Shown: in pieces, positions 1 through 8,366 of the stretch
Layout: each line of letters opens with the position of its first letter
Numbering within the stretch: position 1 is the first letter of the stretch
Origin: Melioribacteraceae bacterium
Lineage (GTDB): Bacteria > Bacteroidota > Ignavibacteria > Ignavibacteriales > Melioribacteraceae
DNA: 38,522 bases
NCBI GenBank assembly: GCA_027030245.1
Contig: JALVFE010000014.1
Span: 1-38,522 of the forward strand
Reading direction: 5' to 3'
The notes under the pieces: model-generated
Database searches by the model: none
What the model saw: the letters and a program-made list of their open reading frames with translations, nothing else
Told to the model about the DNA's origin: nothing
Program-made: the position numbers and the translations under genes

Positions 1-932
1 GATTGGGTGGTTGAGCCACAACAGATTATTTCACTCTCTCCGGTAAACGGATTAACATCTCCATATATATTATGAATCGTTAAATTTGTCCCGCTCTCTA
101 TTTTTCTCCAACTTGTGCCGTCGTAGTAGGCGATAGTTCCATTACGACCAACAACATACAGATCATTATTTGAAGTACCCCGAATTTTTGATATAGCTCC
201 GTTCAATAGTGAATTAACTCCACAATCTAGTTTTACATTTTCTCCATCATACCAACCTACACTTCCACCATTTGTTATAATAATGTTGTTTTTAGATAAT
301 ACCAGAATTGCGTATAATGGCGGATACTTTACTGCACTGCAATTACCATAATAATATATCCTCTTCAACTCCCACTTTTGTCCATCCCAATGAACAGCAT
401 TATAAGCATGGGGATCGGGATTACCGCTTGAATCGTTCATATATATTTCACCTACAGCCCATATATTGTTTTCGTTTATTATCGCTACATCGTTGATAAT
501 ACTACTACTATGTTCTCCGAAGGTATATTTTTTCCATGTAAAATTACTGCTTGTGGTATCTAACGTGCGAACCGGCAATATTTCGCTTTGTTCCGCTTTC
601 CCGCTTAATTCCACTATGGCTTGGTAATTATATGTTTTACCGGCTGTCATTCCGGTATCTATTATTGTTGTATCAGATGTTATTTGGTAGTAATTCATTA
701 TTTCTTTCCCGTCCCTTTTTATCTTTATGTTTGCCGGTAATACCGTATCTTTTACGCTTACGGTTAAAAAAGTTTCCGTGCAGCTTTTGGTTATTTCTTT
801 TAACTCAATCGCTTTCGGCTTTTCAGGGCTGGACGGTTCGGTTGTGTTGCAAGAAGTGAATTGTAGCAACATTATTGCCAATAAAATCTTCAATATGTTT
901 ATTTCGAAGGGGCTTTTCCTCTTGGAGTTCAT
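1..932 (-). CDS. Lipoprotein with FN3-like domain and propeller repeats (3' end beyond window)
   Basis: Reading the minus strand from the ATG at 932 gives about 310 codons with no stop before the left edge, so the gene is cut by the window. The N-terminus is a signal peptide with a lipobox (LQFTSC, Cys about residue 28), so the product is probably anchored in the envelope. Residues about 38-120 look like a fibronectin-III-type domain (NIKIKRDGKEI...MTAGKTYNYQAIV). From about residue 125 there are propeller-type repeats: NNIWAVGE, NNIIITNGGSVGWYDGE and NDLYVVGRNGTIAYYDGTSW, resembling YCF48-like or Kelch-like blades. A binding or structural surface role is likely. No enzyme motif is visible. 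I am sure the reading frame is coding; the fold assignment is from pattern only. Confidence 0.85.
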   Translation of the reverse strand, partial: MNSKRKSPFEINILKILLAIMLLQFTSCNTTEPSSPEKPKAIELKEITKSCTETFLTVSVKDTVLPANIKIKRDGKEIMNYYQITSDTTIIDTGMTAGKTYNYQAIVELSGKAEQSEILPVRTLDTTSSNFTWKKYTFGEHSSSIINDVAIINENNIWAVGEIYMNDSSGNPDPHAYNAVHWDGQKWELKRIYYYGNCSAVKYPPLYAILVLSKNNIIITNGGSVGWYDGENVKLDCGVNSLLNGAISKIRGTSNNDLYVVGRNGTIAYYDGTSWRKIESGTNLTIHNIYGDVNPFTGESEIICCGSTTQ

Positions 933-1514
933 TTTTCTTTTCCCGTTAATTTGCATTTATTGTTCTTTAAATAAAAACTTAAAGGATTTACAGGAAAATT
1001 AAAAGTTATTTTAAGGGTGCATCTTTTCCTCCGTTTTGTAATTTAATTATAGTTTCTATTATTTTAACTTTGTTTACCTTTTACTCAAAGTAAAAAAAAA
1101 AAAAAACGGAAAAAGTCAATACCAAAATATTCAAATTCGATAAACGTTTTAATTTTAGCTTTATATGTCATAAAAACTTTCTTAAATCAAATAAACATAT
1201 CAAAAAATGGTACTGTTAATTCCAATGATTGAAACGGAAATAATTGGATGTAAATAGCTTAACATTCCTATCGGTAATGCTTTCGGTTTCCGTTAAATCT
1301 ATTATGTTAATGGGCAAAAATACTTTCATTAACGAAATTTCAATCATTTGCGGATTGCAAACAGTGTAGACGGTACAACTTACAAGCAATGAAGATCGTA
1401 AATTTATAAAGTCAAAGCATTCTTTGATTCTACATCTTATTCGTGGCAATAGATTAAATTTTGCCGGTTGGTATCGGAAGAAAATAGTTGTTCTTTACTC
1501 CCCGGAAATATAGT
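933..1514. other. Gene-free AT-rich spacer
   Basis: No convincing gene. A run of 15 A sits at 1092-1106. Short ORFs here have no ribosome site and no protein-like composition. It presumably contains the promoter of the lipoprotein that starts at 932, but I cannot place it. Confidence 0.6.
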
Positions 1515-1597
1515 TTCTTACTCTTGCTCTTAATCGTAATCTTAATCTCGTCTTTCAAACACGTGATCAAGATTAAGAGTAAGATCATGATTAAGAA
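1515..1597. repeat. Long imperfect inverted repeat built from TTAATC-type hexamers
   Basis: Arms 1515-1551 and 1561-1597 (37 nt each) match as inverted copies at 30 of 37 positions, with a 9-nt spacer (1552-1560). Each arm is itself a run of degenerate hexamers (CTTAATC, GTAATC, CTTAATC, with GATTAAG on the other side). The structure could form a long hairpin and could also slip as a microsatellite. No coding role is apparent. Confidence 0.7.
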
Positions 1598-1700
1598 TTT
1601 GTTTACCAAATAATACAAATGTGGTTAATAATATTATGTGGCAAGAAAAGGTATTCTTCAATATTGATTTTTCACAACTGGCAAAATTTTTACAGTAAAA

Positions 1701-1724
1701 ATGTCGAGGCGCGGGCCTCGACAT
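1701..1724. repeat. Perfect 10-bp palindrome (REP-like)
   Basis: ATGTCGAGGC, then the four-base loop GCGG, then GCCTCGACAT. It is GC-rich in an AT-rich spacer, which is typical of a dispersed REP-like extragenic palindrome rather than a terminator; no T-run follows. Confidence 0.8.
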
Positions 1725-1822
1725 CAGTGCAAATGCCATACTTCTTCCGGGTGCCAAGCTCCATACCAAGGCATTGTCTGAACATGATTAAATCTTTAAC
1801 TTTTTCTTATTGAAGATTGAAC

Positions 1823-2013
1823 CCCGCGACTTCAGTCGCTGGATAAGAAACACAAACCAAAAAGAAAGAAACCGATTTATCGGTTTCCGCAGCTAATACC
1901 ATATTTTAGCTAACGAATGCGACATTTTTTTGCTACAAAAACCGTTGAAACGGTTCCGTTTATTTTTTATGTGCTCATGGAGATATTGCTTATCCCACGG
2001 ATAAATCCGTGGG
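1823..2013. repeat. Cluster of short hairpins (composite REP-like element)
   Basis: At least five separate hairpins follow each other. 1823-1842 is CCCGCGAC/GTCGCTGG with one mismatch. 1868-1887 has arms GAAACCGA/TCGGTTTC. 1891-1911 has arms AGCTAA/TTAGCT. 1940-1955 has arms AACCGTT/AACGGTT. 1994-2013 has arms CCCACGGA/TCCGTGGG. Most have loops of two to four bases. The spacing is irregular, so this is not a CRISPR array. I read it as one composite mobile or REP element; a transcribed structured RNA is the alternative. Confidence 0.7.
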
Positions 2014-2039
2014 GTTAGCGTGTGTTGAGAAGTAAGAAA

Positions 2040-2069
2040 TGTAGGGACAAGGCATGCCTCGTCCCTACA
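2040..2069. repeat. REP-like palindrome just after the giant surface gene
   Basis: Arms TGTAGGGACAAGGC and GCCTCGTCCCTACA around a central AT, 13 of 14 positions pairing. It starts 18 bases past the stop of the gene at 2087-6058, so it could protect or end that transcript, but no T-run follows in that direction. Confidence 0.75.
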
Positions 2070-2086
2070 AATTTGGTCATTCGATA

Positions 2087-5000
2087 CTATTTCATCAAAA
2101 TCATTTTCTTCGTTTGGGAAAATCCCCCGGCGGTAAGTTTGTAGAAATATAAACCGCTCGGGAGATTAACGGCATTAAAGTTAACGGAATAATAGCCCGG
2201 CGATTTTGCTTCGTTCACAAGTGTTGCAACTTCCCTTCCAAGAACATCGTAAATTTTAAGAGTCACGAACCCCTCCTCGGTCCTCCCCTTTGCCAAAGGG
2301 GAGGAAGTTGGGATTGAATATTTAATTGTTGTTGTGGGATTAAACGGGTTCGGGTAATTCTGACTCAATTCAAATTTATCCGGTAACTTGTTTCCGTCTG
2401 TTATTCCGGTCGGATCTTTTATTATTGCCAAGACTTGCACCCTTGCTTCGTCTACATTAGGATCATTTGACTGAACCATTATTACACCGTCGGAGTTCGA
2501 ACTATCGAGATCATTCGCAGAAACATTTACGTTAATAAAAGAAGACATTCCCGGCGGAGTAATACCGTTATTCGGAGAAACCTTAATCCATTTTGAGTAG
2601 AAGGTTGTATGAACTTCCCATTCCAGATCTTCGTTGCCGGGATTTTCTATGTTCACTTGCAATGTTTGAACACCACCCGGCGGAATTTCAAAAATCAACG
2701 AATCCTTATCCAAAGCAATTTTGGGATAGCTGCCTACGTTCATTACGACTTTAACAACTTTGAATGGATTTGTTGTGTCATCAACAAAAACGTTGAGAAC
2801 ATTGGAATAATCACCCGCGGATAAACCGCTTGAATTGAATGACATCAAAACCGTATCCATCTGATTTCCGCCTAACGTATCGGAAGATGAAGTTACTTCC
2901 ATCCATGATTTATCGGGTGATTCCGCATACCAGGTAACTGTTTTACTGCCGTAATTTGCAAGATAAACTCCAACATCAACCGTATCTTCGCTGTTAATTC
3001 CCACCCACAAACTATCCGTGGAAACTTCTACGTCTGCGGCAGCCGTTCCAACGTGAATTTCTACCGGCACAAAAACAACCGAATCAACGGGATCGTTCGA
3101 CCGGATAATTAACGTATCGTAATAATATTGATCTTGAGTAAGACCGGCAGCGGAAAATTCAAGCAACAATGTATCTGCTCCACCCGGCGAAACCGAACCG
3201 GATGTATTGGAAATTGATAACCACGAACTGCTCCATTCAACCGACCAGTTCATTGTTTCAACGCCAACATTTGAGATTGTAAAATTCTCACTGCTACCCG
3301 AGTTTGGATCTACATCCGAAAAAATACTCTGCGGGGATACCGATATTTTTGCAACGTTACCTCTGATTAACACTGCATTAGAAAATTCCGATGTATTGTT
3401 GGAATCGTCGGTTGCCGTTGCAGTTACATATTTCCACGCATAATTTGATGCCGGCAGAGCAAATCTGAAATCAGTTTGACCGCTGTTATCTAACGCAACA
3501 TTCATTTCGCCAATAAAATTCTGACCTTCGCCGTAACCGCTGGCATCTGCCGAATCGCTGGCAAAAAACTGTAATTTATACGAACCGTCCGGTTTACTTT
3601 TAAATGTTCCGGTAACTACCAATGAATCGGTTTCCGTTGCCGAGCTTATCTCGGGGAAATTTTGCAAACCGTTCGGACCGTCGTCTTCGTCCATCAAATC
3701 AACTTCTGTTTGATATGCATCCCACTGCAAATCAATCCCGAAGCGACCGTTACGGTAAATTGAATTATACAAAATCGAATTATATTTGCTTGCACCATAT
3801 GCAACAGCCACACCGGCATCCCCGTTAAACGCAACAACATTACTGTCCACGTTATCGTTTGTGGTATTATTAAACAAAAGAACACCGGCAACATCATTTC
3901 CTAAATCTGCGCAGCTTGCATTGGTTCCAATGTAATTATGTTTAATTGAAATGTTTGAACTGTTTTCCACTCTTATTCCCGATTCACCGTTCCCGGCAAT
4001 TATATTAGGCGCATCTGCCCGACCGATATAATTAAAGTTTGCAGTATCCGAAATATTAACACCGTCGAAATTATTCGGGACCGGACTGTTACCGTCAGCC
4101 GAAACACCGATATAATTATTGAATATTTTATTTTGTTCCACACCTCCGTCGGAAAGAACGATACCGCTCATCCAGTTTCCGGATATGATATTCCTGGAGA
4201 GCGAATCCGCACCGCCGACAATATTATTGTGTGCACCTTCCACAATTTCGATACCGGAAGCATTTTTAGATAACCCCGCGGTTCCCGTTTTGTCTGTTCC
4301 TATATAATTTCCGGCAACCGTATTATTAAACGACGAGCTGCCGTTAATGTTAATTCCCCCCAAAATAACATTTCGTTTTTCCGGAGATGTTCCCCCGATT
4401 GTGTTGTAACTTCCGTTTTCTATACGGATGCCGTATGAATCGTCTTTCGGGTTACTCAAACCATCCGCACTGGTTCCTATAAAGTTGCCTTCAATTCTAC
4501 ATGAATCGCTATAGAATATATTGATTGCGGTTCCCACATGTTGGTTAATAATTAAACCTTTTATAGTTGTATTATTCGATTCAATTGTTAATCCTGTGTT
4601 CCCGTCTGTATTTAACTCTATCATCGGTTCGGCATTCGAGCCATCGGCAAGTGCGTTGCTGTTGGGAGCTGAGCCGGGTTGGGTATATCCGTCTATTACT
4701 ACAGGATATAAAATTGAAGGCAAATAACTTTTCAAAGTAATTGTTTGAACACCCGTACCGCTTATATTAAACGAAATTGTTATTACCGAATCTTTATACC
4801 ATGGCGGGCGGGAATTCGATTCTTCTATTGCCGAGCGCAAACTGGTTTTACCGAATTGAGTTGTTGCTATACCGTCCCCCAAATTCGTATCTTCATTATC
4901 GCCTTTACCGGTAACCTCAAAACCATTGACCAACATTTTATTAAATCTAATCGGAATTCTTTCAAGAGTGCGATTGTAATTCTGACCATAAGGCCAACGG

Positions 5001-6058
5001 GAATAATAAAGGTAAACTTCCCGTCCGCTCACTTCAAAATTTCTTGTTGTATCGTTATGATCAACAATTGCAGGATAACCGTAAACATCGCTTCCGGATT
5101 GAGCGTGAATATTTACGTTAGCTTCCATTATCAATTTTCTAACAGTCCAATGAATCAAATCATCCGAAAGACTGTAATAAAATCCCCACTTTCCGTTTTT
5201 CTGTGCTGCACCTACCAACAAAAATTTATTGAAATATGTATTCCATGTAATGCTGGAATGCATCTTTTCGATTTTATCGTAATCAAGAATTGCCGCGATA
5301 TGGTCGGCGGGATCGTATCCCGTTTCAGTATAAGGATTGATAAACGTATTATTAAAACCTTGTCCGTCCCATACTTCCCAGCTTGTCGGGTCGGATAAAT
5401 CCTGGGTTCTCATTAAACTTGCGCCGGTCTCTTGCAGACCGTAGCTTTCCATATGCAAAAACACATAGTAATAACCATCGTGATAAATAATATTACTTGG
5501 TTCAAACACACCCGCGGGACCCATGCCGGTATGATACGTATAAGGAATACTTGCCACCAAATGACTCGGTGGTGCGGCGTGTGAATATGTTTTTCCTGTA
5601 TCATTAGAAACGGCAAGGGTAACCGAGTTATACCAATTCGAAGCAACATCGCCTTCGTGTTCGTTGTGAACCAACGCATAAATTGTTTTACCGTCGAGCG
5701 TGTAAAGTCCGGTTAACCATTCTTTATTATTATAATTCGAAGGATCGGTATTAAAATCGGAAGTCCATACAGGTCCGTTTGAACAATCAACACTGAGCGA
5801 ATTGAAATCGGGTCCGGTCATCCGGTAACCTTCGAAATGGGAAATTATAACCTGAATTTGGTTGTTTGCATCTCTGAAAAATCTTACCGGAGCATCCGGA
5901 ATATTTTGGGATGAGCAACTATCGGTGGAAGAGCTGAAAATTACCTCGGCAGAACCTAATATATCAACATCGCCGGGATATTCCAGCTGAGCGAACAAAC
6001 GTGTGTTAGTTAAATTAGATAATACAATAATTAAAAATAAAAGAACAAATTTTTTCAT
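2087..6058 (-). CDS. Giant secreted protein: propeller, parallel beta-helix, Ig-like repeats, type IX sorting domain
   Basis: I chose the ATG at 6058 (1323 aa) because it begins a clean signal peptide (MKKFVLLFLIIVLSN) and has GAGGAAG just upstream; an ATG at 6121 would add 21 unrelated residues. Domain order, approximate: residues 30-385 look like a five-bladed glycosidase-type propeller (EPSNIIYHDGYYYVF); 398-780 are a right-handed beta-helix opened by a SLRSAIEESN motif of the CSLREA type and full of N.I.GN.IGT turns; 900-1220 are three or more Ig-like domains of the BACON/ASPM type; 1225-1323 are a type IX C-terminal sorting domain (NYPNPFNPTTTI, YDVLGREVATL, KKMILMK). It is probably exported across the outer membrane and held on the cell surface, perhaps for polysaccharide binding or cleavage. 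No catalytic residues could be fixed. A palindromic repeat lies inside the sorting domain. Confidence 0.9.
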   Translation of the reverse strand: MKKFVLLFLIIVLSNLTNTRLFAQLEYPGDVDILGSAEVIFSSSTDSCSSQNIPDAPVRFFRDANNQIQVIISHFEGYRMTGPDFNSLSVDCSNGPVWTSDFNTDPSNYNNKEWLTGLYTLDGKTIYALVHNEHEGDVASNWYNSVTLAVSNDTGKTYSHAAPPSHLVASIPYTYHTGMGPAGVFEPSNIIYHDGYYYVFLHMESYGLQETGASLMRTQDLSDPTSWEVWDGQGFNNTFINPYTETGYDPADHIAAILDYDKIEKMHSSITWNTYFNKFLLVGAAQKNGKWGFYYSLSDDLIHWTVRKLIMEANVNIHAQSGSDVYGYPAIVDHNDTTRNFEVSGREVYLYYSRWPYGQNYNRTLERIPIRFNKMLVNGFEVTGKGDNEDTNLGDGIATTQFGKTSLRSAIEESNSRPPWYKDSVITISFNISGTGVQTITLKSYLPSILYPVVIDGYTQPGSAPNSNALADGSNAEPMIELNTDGNTGLTIESNNTTIKGLIINQHVGTAINIFYSDSCRIEGNFIGTSADGLSNPKDDSYGIRIENGSYNTIGGTSPEKRNVILGGININGSSSFNNTVAGNYIGTDKTGTAGLSKNASGIEIVEGAHNNIVGGADSLSRNIISGNWMSGIVLSDGGVEQNKIFNNYIGVSADGNSPVPNNFDGVNISDTANFNYIGRADAPNIIAGNGESGIRVENSSNISIKHNYIGTNASCADLGNDVAGVLLFNNTTNDNVDSNVVAFNGDAGVAVAYGASKYNSILYNSIYRNGRFGIDLQWDAYQTEVDLMDEDDGPNGLQNFPEISSATETDSLVVTGTFKSKPDGSYKLQFFASDSADASGYGEGQNFIGEMNVALDNSGQTDFRFALPASNYAWKYVTATATDDSNNTSEFSNAVLIRGNVAKISVSPQSIFSDVDPNSGSSENFTISNVGVETMNWSVEWSSSWLSISNTSGSVSPGGADTLLLEFSAAGLTQDQYYYDTLIIRSNDPVDSVVFVPVEIHVGTAAADVEVSTDSLWVGINSEDTVDVGVYLANYGSKTVTWYAESPDKSWMEVTSSSDTLGGNQMDTVLMSFNSSGLSAGDYSNVLNVFVDDTTNPFKVVKVVMNVGSYPKIALDKDSLIFEIPPGGVQTLQVNIENPGNEDLEWEVHTTFYSKWIKVSPNNGITPPGMSSFINVNVSANDLDSSNSDGVIMVQSNDPNVDEARVQVLAIIKDPTGITDGNKLPDKFELSQNYPNPFNPTTTIKYSIPTSSPLAKGRTEEGFVTLKIYDVLGREVATLVNEAKSPGYYSVNFNAVNLPSGLYFYKLTAGGFSQTKKMILMK
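2282..2304. repeat. Palindrome inserted in frame in the sorting domain
   Basis: A 10-bp stem (CCTCCCCTTT/AAAGGGGAGG) with a GCC loop lies inside the coding sequence. It encodes the unusual residues SSPLAKGRTEEG between the YSIP and VTLKIYD segments of the sorting domain. The same core (CCCCTTTGCCAAAGGGG) lies at the same protein position in the gene at 27534-31622. Confidence 0.85.
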
Positions 6059-6253
6059 GATGCTTCCTCTACAATTAAACGAATAACATATTTTCGGAAT
6101 TAAGACTTTAATCTTTAACAAAATTTGTGTATTTATCCGAAATTTGTTTCCAATAATTATGCCAAAAAAGAAAAGGTTATTGTTTTTAAATGAAGTATAA
6201 CGGTGGGATCAAAACTGAACAATAATAAACAATAGAATAATAATCCGAAAAAA

Positions 6254-6826
6254 TCAGTAGAATTTACGGACTTCTTTATACCTAAAACAAGAAACTATAT
6301 GATCGTTTACCATTCCCGCGGCTTGCATATAAGCATAGCAAATTGTAGAACCAACAAACTTAAATCCGCGTTTTTTCAAATCCTTACTCATTGCATCCGA
6401 CTCTTTTGAAGTTGCGGGTAATTCTTTTATTGATTTCCATTTATTCACAATGGGTTTACCGCCCACAAACTGCCAAATGTATTTATCGAAACTACCGAAT
6501 TCTTTTTGTATTTTCAGAAATGCTTGTGCATTTGTAATTGCAGATTTTATTTTTAGCTTGTTTCTAATAATTCCAGGATTATTTAAAAGTTCTTCTATTT
6601 TCTTTTCACCATATCCGGCTACTATTTCCGGATTAAAATTATAGAAAGCCTTCCGGTAATTTTCCCGTTTTCTTAAAATCGTTATCCAGCTTAAGCCGGC
6701 TTGGGCGCCGTCGAGAATAATCATTTCGAAATGTTTGCGATCATCATGAACGGGCACTCCCCATTCTTCGTCGTGATACTTTACGTAGAGCGGATCGTCC
6801 CCGCACCATTCGCATCGTTTGATCAT
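6254..6826 (-). CDS. tag: DNA-3-methyladenine glycosylase I
   Basis: This enzyme removes 3-methyladenine from alkylated DNA in the first step of base-excision repair. The 190 residues match the whole length of Tag from memory: the start RCEWCGDDPLYVKYHDEEWGVP, the core AGLSWITILRKRENYR, then RGFKFVGSTICYAYMQAAGMVNDH. The zinc ligands of E. coli Tag (Cys4, His17, and a His and Cys near the end) correspond to Cys5, His18, and the His and Cys of NDHIVSC. The Glu38 position of E. coli is Asp39 here. GGAG sits 8 bases before the ATG. It is a single gene between the giant surface protein and a gene on the other strand, with no visible Ada or SOS site. Confidence 0.95.
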   Translation of the reverse strand: MIKRCEWCGDDPLYVKYHDEEWGVPVHDDRKHFEMIILDGAQAGLSWITILRKRENYRKAFYNFNPEIVAGYGEKKIEELLNNPGIIRNKLKIKSAITNAQAFLKIQKEFGSFDKYIWQFVGGKPIVNKWKSIKELPATSKESDAMSKDLKKRGFKFVGSTICYAYMQAAGMVNDHIVSCFRYKEVRKFY

Positions 6827-7069
6827 AATAAACTCCGTTTAATTTTGCGGTTTTCAACCGTTTAACCGGTTTGCCGGCGCAGCAGCAGGATAACACGGCA
6901 TGTTGTCCTACAATTAATTATTCAATTTACATAGTTATTATATTTTTATACATTCTTTAAGTAATTAGCTTCTATTTCAATAAAATTTATTTATGTTAGA
7001 CTTTACAGTGATTGTTTTGTGTTATAAATTTAATAATGTTTTAGTGAATAATTAAAGTAGAAATACTAG

Positions 7070-8362
7070 ATGGGAAATTTTTATTACTTATTATTTGCTA
7101 TTGTATTGTTTATAATAGTATTGACTTTTAAATATTTTAATAAATGGTCAGAATTCTTTTTTGGTGGACAAAGTTCAAAAAATCCTAAAGGTGAATTGCT
7201 AAAAATCATAGTGCAAGTACTAGGCGGAATTATTCTAATATCAGGAGCGTACTATTCTTTTAGAATTGCTGATTCTATGTATATAAATAATAAGCTTATT
7301 GAAAAAGGGAATATAGCCGATCGTTTTAGAAATGCAGTTCATATGTTAGAAAACAAGAATTCAATTACATGTTTAAGTGGAATATATGCTCTTAATAATA
7401 TTGCCAAAGAAAATGTTGAATACCGTGAGCAAGTATTTAATATACTTGTTGAATTCATTAACAACAAAACAAAATCATTACCATCATGGGCTGAAATGCC
7501 TGAGTCGGAAAGAACTGTTGCACAGCCTTCAATCGAAATTAAAACAATTTTAAAGATATTATTCTCAAAAGAAGATACGCTTTATAGACATTTTAGCGCT
7601 CACTTTAAAGATGCAAAACTGTACGGAGGAATTTTTGATGATTATAATTTTTCTTGTTGTAAATTCATAAATGTCGAATTTCAAAATTCTTCTTTTAACA
7701 GAACCCTGTTCATAAAAAGTGAAATATTTAATTCTGATTTTTCCTTTTCAGTTTTTCCAAACACAATTTTAACAGGTTCAGTTATAATAGATAATTCTAA
7801 ATTTGCTTGTTGTCGTTTTTCATGGACAAGTTTCACAAAAAGCTTTATACAAGGAACCGACTTTTCATGTTCAAGTATGTTTAATGTTTTTTTTGAAGGG
7901 GCATTGGTTAATGTTTGTAATTTTAATGGAGTTGAACTTATGACGTTGCATGGAAAGGACGAAGGAAACTTCTCTGGATCTTCTTTTAGTTCAATAAGCA
8001 TCAAAGGTTTGGTATGTTCAGGAGGTATAATTGCTAGAGGTGCAAGTTTTGAATCTGGCGTGCCCTTTCCTCCAAGCTTTAAACTCAAAAATTCTATTGG
8101 GGAAAAAGCTAAAATAAATGTAAACAGTAGGCTTGAAGAATTTCCTAAAACTGAAATTATTTACTTCAAAAAATTAATAGGTAATCGTAACAAGATAAAA
8201 AGTTTTGGAGGTACTCTTTTTAATTTGGAGAATAATGTATTAAGAACAACGGGGTGGGTCTTTGCAGACACTGGCAAATTTACATCTTTTGATTATAAAA
8301 TCATACAAAAAAAATATATGGAAGACCTCAAAAATGCAAGTAGATGTAAAGTTAATAAATAA
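7070..8362 (+). CDS. Membrane-anchored pentapeptide-repeat protein
   Basis: 430 aa. Two membrane helices at about 5-22 and 46-66, then a short helical segment with DRFRNAVHMLENKNSITCLSGIYALNNIA, which resembles the linker found in many two-helix pentapeptide proteins (a GIYALERIA-like motif). From about residue 170 to 320 there are degenerate pentapeptide repeats with Phe or Leu at the centre (FKDAKLYGGIFDDYNF, CKFINVEFQNSSFNRTLF), expected to form a right-handed quadrilateral helix in the cytoplasm. The molecular function of this type is unknown to me. No Shine-Dalgarno motif is obvious. Codon use is much more A/T-rich than in the tag and aldehyde dehydrogenase genes beside it, and it stands alone, so lateral acquisition is plausible. 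The repeat class is clear; the role is not. Confidence 0.85.
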   Translation: MGNFYYLLFAIVLFIIVLTFKYFNKWSEFFFGGQSSKNPKGELLKIIVQVLGGIILISGAYYSFRIADSMYINNKLIEKGNIADRFRNAVHMLENKNSITCLSGIYALNNIAKENVEYREQVFNILVEFINNKTKSLPSWAEMPESERTVAQPSIEIKTILKILFSKEDTLYRHFSAHFKDAKLYGGIFDDYNFSCCKFINVEFQNSSFNRTLFIKSEIFNSDFSFSVFPNTILTGSVIIDNSKFACCRFSWTSFTKSFIQGTDFSCSSMFNVFFEGALVNVCNFNGVELMTLHGKDEGNFSGSSFSSISIKGLVCSGGIIARGASFESGVPFPPSFKLKNSIGEKAKINVNSRLEEFPKTEIIYFKKLIGNRNKIKSFGGTLFNLENNVLRTTGWVFADTGKFTSFDYKIIQKKYMEDLKNASRCKVNK

Positions 8363-8366
8363 CTTA

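Noticed and set aside
308-1002. Plus-strand frames opposite the left-edge lipoprotein
   Set aside because: They are antisense to a coherent lipoprotein frame that stays open for 310 codons.
1216-1449. 77-residue minus-strand frame in the left spacer
   Set aside because: No ribosome site, no recognisable composition, and it lies in AT-rich spacer; chance frame.
1619-1813. 64-residue plus-strand frame near the palindromes
   Set aside because: It runs through the palindrome at 1701-1724 and has no protein-like pattern.
1701-2069. CRISPR array
   Set aside because: The palindromes differ from each other and spacing is irregular; there are no repeated units or cas genes.
4745-5398. 217-residue plus-strand frame
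   Set aside because: Antisense to the propeller part of the giant surface gene; low-complexity Ile/Arg/Cys mix and no ribosome site.
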